DNA of 64,000 nt from Streptomyces vilmorinianum (GTDB lineage: Bacteria; Actinomycetota; Actinomycetes; Streptomycetales; Streptomycetaceae), in the NCBI RefSeq assembly GCF_005517195.1, contig NZ_CP040244.1:1134001-1198000 (forward strand), given 5' to 3'. How positions within the stretch are numbered: the first letter of the stretch is position 1; each line of letters begins with the position of its first letter. The position numbers and the translations under genes were made by a program. This document shows, in pieces, positions 25,926-33,699 of this stretch. The notes beneath the pieces are model-generated. The model saw only the letters and a program-made list of their open reading frames with translations. It did no database searches and had not been told where the DNA came from.

Positions 25926-26723
25926 ATGCGACTGCGCAACGCCCTTGCCCTCGGAGTGACCGCGGCGACGACCGGAACCGCCGTCCTCGCCCTGGCCGTC
26001 GCCCCCTCCTCCGCGGACCCCGGCCGCGGCTCCGGCTCCGGTTCGGAGGGCCGGGGCAAGCCCCCCACCTGCGGCAAGGCGACGGACCCCGACTTCCCCA
26101 TGGACACCCGGATCCACGGCGGCCCCGGCGACTACGTCCCCGGCGAGGCCTTCCGCACCTTCGAGCTCGACCTCACCAACACCACCACCGAGCCCTGCCG
26201 CGGCATCCATCCGGTCCTGGCGCTCGCCGACCGGGACCGGGTCCTCAAGCCGGCCCAGATCCAGCTCGACTTCTACGACTCCGAGGCCCGCCGCTGGCGC
26301 CCGGTGCGGTTCGAGGAGACCGAGGAGGACGAGAACATCGGCGTGTTCGGCGACTTCCCCGGCTTCGCCGTCCCCGCGGGCCGCACGGTCACCGTCAGCG
26401 TCCGGCTGGCGTTCCGCGCCGGCACCGCGCCCAACGAGGTCGTCGCCAACGCGGCGATCGTGCAGCGGCAGGGGGACGACGGCGACTGGGTCGGCGAGTC
26501 CGGCGACTACCGCCTGACCATCGCCGCCGAGGGAGCGGCCGGCGAGACGGACCCCACCCCCGAGGCGACCACGCCACCGAAGGGCGACACCGGCCTCACC
26601 CGCCCCGAACTCGCCCACACGGGCCCCGAGTCGGCCACCACCCTGGCCCCCGCCTCCGCCGCACTGCTGCTCACGGGAGCCGCACTGTCCCTCGCCGCCT
26701 GCCGCAGGATCCGGCGCGGCTAG
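25926..26723 (+). CDS. Secreted protein with C-terminal LAHTG sorting signal
   Basis: 265 residues. Signal peptide MRLRNALALGVTAATTGTAVLALAVAPSSA, then a domain rich in beta strands (residues about 60-200, FRTFELDLTNTTTEPCRGIHPVLAL), a Thr/Pro linker, and at the end LAHTG, a hydrophobic helix (LAPASAALLLTGAALSLAA) and the basic tail CRRIRRG. That tail layout is a cell-wall sorting signal, and LAxTG is the class E sortase form. ATG 25926 is chosen because it begins the signal peptide. The function of the exported domain is unknown. Confidence 0.82.
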   Translation: MRLRNALALGVTAATTGTAVLALAVAPSSADPGRGSGSGSEGRGKPPTCGKATDPDFPMDTRIHGGPGDYVPGEAFRTFELDLTNTTTEPCRGIHPVLALADRDRVLKPAQIQLDFYDSEARRWRPVRFEETEEDENIGVFGDFPGFAVPAGRTVTVSVRLAFRAGTAPNEVVANAAIVQRQGDDGDWVGESGDYRLTIAAEGAAGETDPTPEATTPPKGDTGLTRPELAHTGPESATTLAPASAALLLTGAALSLAACRRIRRG

Positions 26724-26879
26724 GACTGGTCCTGTCGCCGAGCAGGTCGGATGAACCGCGTCCGTCGAGCGCCCGAGCGCCCGAACGGCCAGTCGCCCCA
26801 AGCTCGTCGCCCGGCCCCCGCACCCCCACGCCACTCGCCGTACACCCTCCCGTTCATCCCCATCTGCGAGCATCTCCCC

Positions 26880-27695
26880 GTGGACAACCCGAACCATCCG
26901 AGCGACCAGGCACCCGGTGCCCCCATCCGCTCCGGCATCCCCGAGCACGGCCGCATTCCCAAGTACTACGCGGTGAAGGCGAAAGTCGCCTCGCTGATCG
27001 ACGAGTTGGGCGAAGGCGGGCTGCTGCCCACCGAGCGGGATCTCGCCGTCCGGTACGAGGTCTCCCGGGAGACCGTCCGTCAGGCTCTGCGTGAACTCCT
27101 CCTGGAGGGACGGCTGCGGCGCCAGGGGCGCGGGACCGTCGTCGCCGGGCCCAAGCTGGAGCAGCCGCTCTCGCTCGCCAGTTACACCGAGGGCGTACGC
27201 CGTCAGGGCCGTCGCCCCGGCCGCGGCCTGATCTCTCTCGACCGCTTCCCCTGCCCCGACGCCCTCGCGCCCGAGGTCGGGGTCCGGCGAGGCGAGCCCG
27301 TCTGGCACATGGAGCGCGTGCTGCTCGCCGACGACGAGCGGGTCGGCCTGGAGAGTACGTACGTCTCCGAGGCCCGCGCCCCGCGCCTCGACAAGGACTT
27401 CGACCCCGACTCCTCCTTCTACGCCTACCTCCGCGAGGAACTCGGCATCACCTTCGGCGACGCCGACGAGCGGATCGAGACCGTGCTCGCCACCCCCCGC
27501 GAGGCCCTGCTCATCGGCACCCCGCCCGCGCTCCCGATGCTGCTGATCCACCGGATCTCCCGGGACACCGCCGGCCGCCCCCTGGAACGCGTCCGCACGC
27601 TCTACCGCGGCGACCGCTTCAGCTTCACCGCGCATCTCGGCCACCAGGGCCAGGCCCAGGGCCAGGCCCAGGACCAGGGCCAGGACCAGGGCTGA
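26880..27695 (+). CDS. GntR family (HutC/DasR-like) regulator of the aminophosphonate cluster
   Basis: 271 residues. N-terminal winged HTH (PTERDLAVRYEVSRETVRQALRELLLEGRLRRQGRGT), then the SLASYTEGVRRQGRRPGR linker and a UTRA effector domain (residues about 95-250), as in DasR and YvoA. It ends in a repetitive QGQAQGQAQDQGQDQG tail. GTG 26880 is taken as start; an upstream ATG at 26751 would add a Pro-rich stretch unlike the family. It precedes, and is codirectional with, the phosphonate genes. Two near-identical sites at 27746 and 33600 are likely operators. The effector is presumably a phosphonate. Confidence 0.85.
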   Translation: MDNPNHPSDQAPGAPIRSGIPEHGRIPKYYAVKAKVASLIDELGEGGLLPTERDLAVRYEVSRETVRQALRELLLEGRLRRQGRGTVVAGPKLEQPLSLASYTEGVRRQGRRPGRGLISLDRFPCPDALAPEVGVRRGEPVWHMERVLLADDERVGLESTYVSEARAPRLDKDFDPDSSFYAYLREELGITFGDADERIETVLATPREALLIGTPPALPMLLIHRISRDTAGRPLERVRTLYRGDRFSFTAHLGHQGQAQGQAQDQGQDQG

Positions 27696-27745
27696 CGGCG
27701 ACTCCCCGCGACATACGCACCCCTCCCGTATGATCACAGAAAGGT

Positions 27746-27762
27746 AACGGGTCTAGGCCAAG
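27746..27762. promoter_or_regulatory. Likely GntR operator, copy 1
   Basis: The 17 bases follow the pattern AACGGGTnnnnnCCAAG, with a GGTCTAGGCC core close to the GGTCTAGACC type bound by HutC/DasR-like regulators. They are preceded by GAAAGGT, as at the second copy. Located between the GntR gene and the FAD oxidoreductase, downstream of a TATGAT box. Confidence 0.65.
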
Positions 27763-27835
27763 CTTGTCAGGGCGTTCACCGACCCGTCGTCGCCCGGACG
27801 CGTCCGGGCCACTCGTCGCCGCGAGCGTGACGGGC

Positions 27836-28957
27836 ATGAAGGTGATCGTCGTAGGAGCCGGCGTGGTGGGAACCATGCACGCCTGGCACGCAGTGGAACG
27901 CGGCCACGAGGTCGTACACATCGAGCGCGAGGCCGAGGCGCGCGGGGCCTCGCTCCGCAACTTCGGCCAGATATGGGTGAGCGGCCGCGCGGGCGGAGAG
28001 GAGCTCGACACCGCGCTGCGCGCCCGCGAACTGTGGGAGGGCATCGGCGCCCGCGTCCCCGAGCTCGGCTTCCGGGCGATCGGCTCCCTCACCCCCGTAC
28101 GCAACGCCCTGGAGCTGGCCGTCGCCGAGGCCGCCCTCGCCCGCCCCGACGCCGCCGCCCGCGGCTACAAGCTGCTGACGGCCGACGAGGCGCGGGCGCA
28201 CAACCCCGCCCTGCGCGGCGCGTTCGAGGCCGCCCTGTTCTGCGAGCGGGACGCGGCCGTCGAGCCCCGCACCGCCCAACTCGCCCTGCGCGAGGCCCTG
28301 CTGGCCTCCGGGAAGTACACGTTCCTGCCGAACCGCGAGGTACGGGACGTCATAGGCGAGAACGCCGTACGGGACGACCACGGCCAGACCCACACCGGCG
28401 ACGCCGTCGTCCTCTGCACCGGCGCCTGGCTCGGCGGTCTCGTCCGCGAGATCGCCGGCGAGATCCCGGTCCGCCGCGTCCGGCTGCAGATGATGCAGAC
28501 CGACCCGCTCGGCGAACCGCTCACCACCTCCGTCGCCGACGCGGACTCCTTCCGCTACTACCCGGCGTACGCGTCCGAGGCGCTGGACGCCCTCGACTCC
28601 GGGCAGGCGCAGGACCCGACCGCCGCCGCCCACAAGATGCAGCTGCTGATGGTCCAGCGCCTCGACGGCGGACTGACCATCGGCGACACGCACGAGTACG
28701 AGCACCCCTTCGCCTTCGACACCCTCGAAGACCCCTACGAGCATCTCACCCGCGTCGTCGAGTCCTTCCTCGGCCGCCCGCTGCCGAAGATCCGGCGCCG
28801 CTGGGCGGGCGTGTACGCGCAGTGCACCGACACCAGCCGGGTCGTGCACCGCCGGCAGGTCCGCGACGGCGTGTGGCTGGTGACGGGACCCGGTGGGCGC
28901 GGCATGACCTGCTCGCCCGCCATCGCCGAGACGACCGCGAACGAACTGGGCTGGTGA
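27836..28957 (+). CDS. FAD-dependent oxidoreductase, TIGR03364-like (aminophosphonate catabolism)
   Basis: 373 residues of the DAO/GlyOx-like FAD superfamily. N-terminal dinucleotide fold VIVVGAGVVGTMHAWHAVERGHEVVHIE, then SLRNFGQIWVSG, VVLCTGAWLGG and the C-terminal GVWLVTGPGGRGMTCSPAIAE. Members of this family sit beside phosphonatase-like hydrolases, as here, and are proposed to oxidise the amine of a 2-aminoethylphosphonate-type substrate to an aldehyde. ATG 27836 is chosen because the flavin motif starts at once. The ribosome site is weak. Five bases separate it from the hydrolase gene. Confidence 0.88.
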   Translation: MKVIVVGAGVVGTMHAWHAVERGHEVVHIEREAEARGASLRNFGQIWVSGRAGGEELDTALRARELWEGIGARVPELGFRAIGSLTPVRNALELAVAEAALARPDAAARGYKLLTADEARAHNPALRGAFEAALFCERDAAVEPRTAQLALREALLASGKYTFLPNREVRDVIGENAVRDDHGQTHTGDAVVLCTGAWLGGLVREIAGEIPVRRVRLQMMQTDPLGEPLTTSVADADSFRYYPAYASEALDALDSGQAQDPTAAAHKMQLLMVQRLDGGLTIGDTHEYEHPFAFDTLEDPYEHLTRVVESFLGRPLPKIRRRWAGVYAQCTDTSRVVHRRQVRDGVWLVTGPGGRGMTCSPAIAETTANELGW

Positions 28958-28962
28958 GCGGC

Positions 28963-29640
28963 ATGACCGAACGGAACCTTGTCGTACTGGACATGGCGGG
29001 CACCACCGTCGCCGACGGCGGCCTCGTCGAGCGGGCCTTCACGGCGGCCGCCGAGCGCCTCGGCGAGGACCCCGCCACGATGATCGACTACGTCCGCGCC
29101 ACCATGGGCGAGTCCAAGATCTCCGTCTTCCGCCACCTCTTCGGCGGCGACGAGACCCGCGCCCGGCAGGCCAACCTCGCCTTCGAGGAGGCGTACGGGG
29201 AGCTGGTCGCCGGCGGCCTGATGGCGCCGGTCCCCGGCGCGGCCGAGGCGATCGCCGAGCTGAGGCGGCAGGGCCGGACGGTCGTCCTGACCACCGGGTT
29301 CGCCCGGGTCACCCAGGACGCGATCCTCGACGCGCTCGGCTGGCGGGACCTGGTCGAGCTGACCCTCTGCCCGGCGGACGCGGGCGGCCGGGGGCGCCCG
29401 TATCCGGACATGGTCCTCGCCGCCTTCCTCCGTACCGGAGTCGTGGACGACGTCCGGCAGATCGTGGTCGCGGGCGACACGTCGTACGACATGCTCAGCG
29501 GGGTCCGGGCGGGCGCCGGGATCGTGGCGGGCGTGCGGACGGGGGCGCACGACGAGACCGCGCTGCGGAAGCACGGCGCCACGCACGTCCTCGCCTCGGT
29601 CGCGGAACTGCCCGCGCTGCTCGCGGAGTCGGGGACATGA
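28963..29640 (+). CDS. Phosphonatase-like HAD hydrolase (TIGR03351-like)
   Basis: 225 residues. HAD motif I is VVLDMAGTTV with nucleophile Asp10 and the Ala at +2 typical of phosphonatases. MGESK (48-52) matches the MGxxK cap segment whose Lys forms a Schiff base with the aldehyde in PhnX. VLTTGFARVTQD supplies motif II, and VAGDTSYDMLSGVRAGAG motif IV. It most likely cleaves the C-P bond of the aldehyde formed by the preceding oxidoreductase, releasing phosphate. Its stop overlaps the next ATG (ATGA). Confidence 0.9.
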   Translation: MTERNLVVLDMAGTTVADGGLVERAFTAAAERLGEDPATMIDYVRATMGESKISVFRHLFGGDETRARQANLAFEEAYGELVAGGLMAPVPGAAEAIAELRRQGRTVVLTTGFARVTQDAILDALGWRDLVELTLCPADAGGRGRPYPDMVLAAFLRTGVVDDVRQIVVAGDTSYDMLSGVRAGAGIVAGVRTGAHDETALRKHGATHVLASVAELPALLAESGT

Positions 29641-30752
29641 CCACCGGAACCGGAAGCGGAACCGGAACGGGAACGGGAAGCGGGATCCGCTTCGACGGCG
29701 TCACCGTCGCGTACGGCCACCACACCGTGCTCGACTCGCTCGACCTGACCGTCGAGCCCGGCGAGGTCATGGCCCTGCTCGGGCCCTCCGGCTCCGGCAA
29801 GACGACCGCGCTGCGGGCGGTCGCCGGGTTCGTCCAGCCCGCCTCCGGGCGGGTGTTCATCGGCGACCGCGATGTCACGGCCCTCCCGCCGCACAGGCGG
29901 GGGATCGGGATGGTCGTGCAGCAGTACGCGCTCTTCCCGCACATGAGGGTCGAGGACAACGTGGCTTTCGGCCTGAAGGCGCAGAGGGCACAGAAGGCGC
30001 AGAAGGCGCAGAAGACGCCGAGGGGCGAGATCGCCGGGCGGGTCGCCGAGGCCCTGGAGATGACCGGGATGGCGGCCTACGCCCGGCGCTACCCGCGCGA
30101 GCTGTCCGGCGGACAGCAGCAGCGCGTCGCCATCGCGCGGGCGCTGGCCATCCGGCCGAACGTGCTGCTGCTCGACGAGCCGCTGTCCGCGCTGGACGCG
30201 CAGCTCCGCTCCGGGATGCTGGCGGAACTCGCCCGTCTCCACCGCGAGTTGCCCGACGTCTCGATCCTGTACGTCACCCACGACCAGGTCGAGGCGCTCA
30301 CCCTCGCCGACCGGATCGCCGTCATGGACAAGGCCCGGCTCCAGGACTGCGGCACGCCGCAGGACCTGTACCGCCGTCCTCGTACGGAGTTCACGGCGTC
30401 GTTCGTCGGCAACGCGAACCTGCTGCCGGTGACGGTCGGGGCGGGTGGGATCGCCTTCGAAGGTACGGAGCTCAAGGTGCCGGTCCTCGACGCGGCGCCC
30501 GGTTCCCCGGCCACGCTGTGCGTACGACCGCACCTCGTCGGCCTCGGCGACGGGCCGAACGCCTTGCGGGGGCGGATCGCCGAGGTCCAGTGGCGGGGCT
30601 CGACGCACCGCCTGTACGTCGACGTCCAGGGCCACCGCGTCACAGCGGACGTCCGGGAGCTCCGGGAGACGCCGGCACTTGGGGACGAGGTCACGCTGCA
30701 CTTCGCACCGGAGGACGGGGTGCTGCTGGGGGCCGGGGTGACCGATGGGTAG
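29637..30752 (+). CDS. Aminophosphonate ABC importer, ATP-binding protein (PhnT-like)
   Basis: 371 residues. Walker A is GPSGSGKTT, the Q-loop VVQQYALFPH, the signature LSGGQQQR and Walker B VLLLDEP; a C-terminal TOBE-like domain follows (residues about 260-370). This is the layout of spermidine/iron/AEP importer ATPases. Two oddities: an N-terminal Thr/Gly/Ser repeat (about residues 2-16), and an AQKAQKAQK repeat inserted near residue 117, where the family has a short helix. It overlaps the preceding gene by 4 bases and the next by 8. Confidence 0.9.
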   Translation: MTTGTGSGTGTGTGSGIRFDGVTVAYGHHTVLDSLDLTVEPGEVMALLGPSGSGKTTALRAVAGFVQPASGRVFIGDRDVTALPPHRRGIGMVVQQYALFPHMRVEDNVAFGLKAQRAQKAQKAQKTPRGEIAGRVAEALEMTGMAAYARRYPRELSGGQQQRVAIARALAIRPNVLLLDEPLSALDAQLRSGMLAELARLHRELPDVSILYVTHDQVEALTLADRIAVMDKARLQDCGTPQDLYRRPRTEFTASFVGNANLLPVTVGAGGIAFEGTELKVPVLDAAPGSPATLCVRPHLVGLGDGPNALRGRIAEVQWRGSTHRLYVDVQGHRVTADVRELRETPALGDEVTLHFAPEDGVLLGAGVTDG

Positions 30753-31677
30753 CCCCGCGGAGCCGCTCATGAAGCCTGAACGCGCACGTGGCGTGGAGAA
30801 CGAGCCGCCCAGCGCTCGCCGTGGCGCGGGCCCCGCTTCCGCAGGGGACGCCGGCGCGGGACGCGTCCCGCGTCGCGTGCCCGCATGGCTCTGGGCCGTT
30901 CCGCCCGTCGTCGCCCTCGGGCTCGTCTTCCTCTATCCCCTCGCCCTCGTCGTCCGGGAGTCCCTCGCCCCCGGCGCCTACGCCGACGTGTTCTCCTCGG
31001 ACACCTTCCGCGAGGCCCTGGTCACCACCGTCTGGCTGGCCGTCGGCTCCACCGTCGGGTGCCTGGTCCTCGGGTTCGTCCTGGCCCTCGTCATCGCGTT
31101 CGTGCCGTTCCCCGGCGGGAAGGCGGTGTCGAAGTTCATCGACGTCTTCCTCTCCTTCCCGTCCTTCCTGATCACGCTCGCCCTGCTCTTCCTCTACGGC
31201 ACGGTCGGCATGGCCAACGGCGTGTGGACGGACCTCACGGGCGCCGAGCCCGGCACCGGGCCCTTCCGGTTCCTGACCACCCCCTGGGGTGTCCTCCTCG
31301 CCGAGATCACGTACTTCACGCCCTTCGTGATGCGCCCCCTCCTCGCCGCGTTCTCGCAGATGGAGACCGCCCAGCTGGAGGTGGCCTCCTCCCTCGGCGC
31401 GCGGCCGCTGCGGATCGTGCGGCAGGTGATCCTGCCCGAGGCGCTGCCGGCGCTCGCCGCCGGCGGGAGTCTCGTCCTGGTCATGTGCCTCAACGAGTTC
31501 GGGATCGTCCTCTTCACCGGCGCCAAGGGCGTCACGACACTCCCGATGCTCGTCTACGGCAAGGCGATCCTCGAGTCCGACTACGCCGCCGCGTGCGTGG
31601 TCGCCGTCGTCAACGTCGCGATCTCCGTCGGTCTCTACGGCCTCTACCGGGTGGTGAGTCGTCGTGTTGGTGCATAG
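30745..31677 (+). CDS. Aminophosphonate ABC importer, permease 1 (PhnU-like)
   Basis: 310 residues with six predicted membrane segments from about residue 50. It has the permease EAA loop (EVASSLGARPLRIVRQVILPEALPAL), which contacts the ATPase. The first 45 residues are polar and Arg/Pro-rich, so the true start may lie later. It overlaps the ATPase gene by 8 bases and the second permease by 14, implying coupled translation. It belongs to the spermidine/putrescine/AEP importer family. Confidence 0.88.
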   Translation: MGSPAEPLMKPERARGVENEPPSARRGAGPASAGDAGAGRVPRRVPAWLWAVPPVVALGLVFLYPLALVVRESLAPGAYADVFSSDTFREALVTTVWLAVGSTVGCLVLGFVLALVIAFVPFPGGKAVSKFIDVFLSFPSFLITLALLFLYGTVGMANGVWTDLTGAEPGTGPFRFLTTPWGVLLAEITYFTPFVMRPLLAAFSQMETAQLEVASSLGARPLRIVRQVILPEALPALAAGGSLVLVMCLNEFGIVLFTGAKGVTTLPMLVYGKAILESDYAAACVVAVVNVAISVGLYGLYRVVSRRVGA

Positions 31678-32461
31678 CCGTACGGGCCGGTGGACCGCCT
31701 GGGTCCTCTTCGCAGTCCTCTTCGTGCCGCTTTTCGCCCTGCCCCTCCTCGTGATCCTCGCCGCCTCGTTCTCCACGCACTGGTCCGGCGCCTTTCCCTC
31801 CGGGCCCACGGCCGGGCACTACACGGCGGCCGTGCGCGGCGAGTCGCTCCAGGCGCTGACCACCAGCCTGGTCACCGCCGTCACCGCGAGCGTGCTCGCG
31901 CTGACCATCGGCGCCTGGGCGGCGCTCGCCGCGGCCGCCCTCCGTGCCAAGGGCAGGAGGCTCCTCGACGCGCTGTTCGTGCTGCCGGTCGCCGTGCCCT
32001 CGGTGGTCGTCGGACTCGCCGTCCTGGTGGCCTTCTCGCAGCCGCCCGTGCTCCTGAACGGCACGCGCTGGATCGTGGTCCTCGCGCACACGATTCTTGT
32101 CACGGCGTTCGCCTACCAGTCGGTCGCGGCCGCCATCCTCCGTCTCGACCCGATGTACGAGCAGGCGGCGGCCAGTCTCGGCGCCCGCCCCTCGTACGTC
32201 CTGCTCCGGGTGAAGCTGCCGCTCCTGCTGCCGTCCCTGAACGCGGCCGCCGGGCTCTGTTTCGCCCTGTCCATGGGCGAGTTGAGCGCCACGATGATGC
32301 TCTACCCGCCGGACTGGCTGCCGCTTCCGGTGCTGATCTTCACCGCCACCGACCGCGGCTCCCTCTTCACCGGCTCCGCGCTCGCCGTGGTCCTCATGGC
32401 CGCGACCCTGCTCGTCCTGCTCGCCGTCTCCCGTATCCGTACCAGAGCTTCCTTCCGTTAG
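31664..32461 (+). CDS. Aminophosphonate ABC importer, permease 2 (PhnV-like)
   Basis: 265 residues, six membrane segments, with the EAA loop QAAASLGARPSYVLLRVKLPLLLPSLNAAAG. Partner of the preceding permease. GTG 31664 overlaps the upstream gene by 14 bases. Fourteen bases separate its stop from the binding-protein ATG. Confidence 0.88.
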   Translation: MLVHSRTGRWTAWVLFAVLFVPLFALPLLVILAASFSTHWSGAFPSGPTAGHYTAAVRGESLQALTTSLVTAVTASVLALTIGAWAALAAAALRAKGRRLLDALFVLPVAVPSVVVGLAVLVAFSQPPVLLNGTRWIVVLAHTILVTAFAYQSVAAAILRLDPMYEQAAASLGARPSYVLLRVKLPLLLPSLNAAAGLCFALSMGELSATMMLYPPDWLPLPVLIFTATDRGSLFTGSALAVVLMAATLLVLLAVSRIRTRASFR

Positions 32462-32475
32462 GAGAAAACGACGTC

Positions 32476-33552
32476 ATGCGTACGTACGCCAACCCGATCG
32501 CCGCCACGGTCATCGGCAGCCTCGCCCTCACCGCCACGCTCACCGCCACGCTCACCGCCTGCGGCGGTTCCTCGGGCACCGCATCCGACGAGAAGATCGT
32601 CACCGTCTACAGCGCCGACGGCCTCAAGGGCGAGAAGGGCGACGGCTGGTACGACAAGGTCTTCGCCGACTTCGAGAAGCAGACCGGCATCAAGGTCAAG
32701 TACGTCGAGGGCGGTTCCGGCGAGATGGTGCAGCGCGCCGTCCGCGAGAAGAACAACACGCAGGCCGATGTCATCGTGACCCTGCCGCCCTTCATCCAGC
32801 AGGCCGACTCCAAGGGGCTGCTGCAGTCCTACACCCCCCAGGGCGCCGACCAGGTCAGCGGCGCCGACAAGGCCGCCGACGGCAAGTGGACCTCGGTCGT
32901 CAACAACTACTTCGGCTTCATCTACAACAAGGAGCAGCTGAAGCAGGCCCCCACGACCTGGGAGCAGCTCCTGGATCCCTCGTACAAGAACAAGCTGCAG
33001 TACTCCACGCCCGGTGTCGCGGGCGACGGAACGGCCGTCGTCATCAAGGCGATGCACGACTTCGGCGGCCAGGAGCCGGCGATGGAGTACCTGAAGAGGC
33101 TCCAGGCCAACAACGTCGGCCCGTCCTCCTCCACCTCCAAGCTCGCCCCCAAGGTCGACAAGGGCGAGATCCTCGTCGCCAACGGGGACGTCCAGATGAA
33201 CTTCGCCCAGTCCAAGTCCATGCCGAACCTCGGCATCTGGTTCCCGGCCAAGGACGGCGGCAAGCCGACCAGCTTCGCCCTGCCGTACGCCGCCGGCCTG
33301 GTGAACAAGGCCCCGCACGGCGAGAACGGCAAGAAGCTGCTCGACTTCATGCTCGGCGAGCAGGCCCAGCGCGAGGTCAGCGCGATCGGCGGCGGCTTCC
33401 CGGCCCGCAAGGACGTCAAGGCCACCGACGCCAACGCGATCGAGCTGGCGAAGCTGATGGAGGGCGTCGAGATCTTCGAGCCGGACTGGGCGGACGTCGA
33501 CAAGAACCTCAAGGCGTACGTCGACGCGTGGAAGTCCGCGACCGGCAGCTGA
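32476..33552 (+). CDS. Aminophosphonate-binding lipoprotein (PhnS-like)
   Basis: 358-residue extracellular solute-binding protein. Signal peptide with lipobox LTAC, preceded by a triple LTAT repeat, then the type II binding fold (VTVYSADGLKGEKGDGWYDKVFADFEKQTGIKVKYVEGG region; DVIVTLPPFI; LGIWFPAKDGG). Families with this order (binding protein, ATPase, two permeases beside phosphonatase genes) import 2-aminoethylphosphonate. GGAG is 11 bases before the ATG. It differs from most phn clusters in being last in the operon. Confidence 0.88.
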   Translation: MRTYANPIAATVIGSLALTATLTATLTACGGSSGTASDEKIVTVYSADGLKGEKGDGWYDKVFADFEKQTGIKVKYVEGGSGEMVQRAVREKNNTQADVIVTLPPFIQQADSKGLLQSYTPQGADQVSGADKAADGKWTSVVNNYFGFIYNKEQLKQAPTTWEQLLDPSYKNKLQYSTPGVAGDGTAVVIKAMHDFGGQEPAMEYLKRLQANNVGPSSSTSKLAPKVDKGEILVANGDVQMNFAQSKSMPNLGIWFPAKDGGKPTSFALPYAAGLVNKAPHGENGKKLLDFMLGEQAQREVSAIGGGFPARKDVKATDANAIELAKLMEGVEIFEPDWADVDKNLKAYVDAWKSATGS

Positions 33553-33599
33553 GAGTTCACCGCACGGTTCTGGAATCCCCTCCCATGTAGCGGAAAGAT

Positions 33600-33616
33600 A
33601 ACGGGTACGGACCAAG
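33600..33616. promoter_or_regulatory. Likely GntR operator, copy 2
   Basis: AACGGGT, a 5-base spacer and CCAAG, as in the copy at 27746; flanked by GAAAGAT in place of GAAAGGT. The core reads GGTACGGACC. It lies before the phosphatase gene and so suggests a second promoter under the same regulator. Confidence 0.65.
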
Positions 33617-33635
33617 GTGCCAACGCACCAACGCA

Positions 33636-33665
33636 CCAACGCCCCCGAGGAGTCGGGGGCGTTGG
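33636..33665 (+). terminator. Perfect 13-base stem-loop in the phosphatase leader
   Basis: CCAACGCCCCCGA pairs exactly with TCGGGGGCGTTGG around the loop GGAG. It lies after operator copy 2 and 34 bases before the phosphatase ATG. It could end the importer transcript or act in the phosphatase leader. No T-run follows, which is common in Streptomyces. Confidence 0.7.
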
Positions 33666-33699
33666 CATGCCGCCACCCCCATTCACGGAGGAAACGAAG

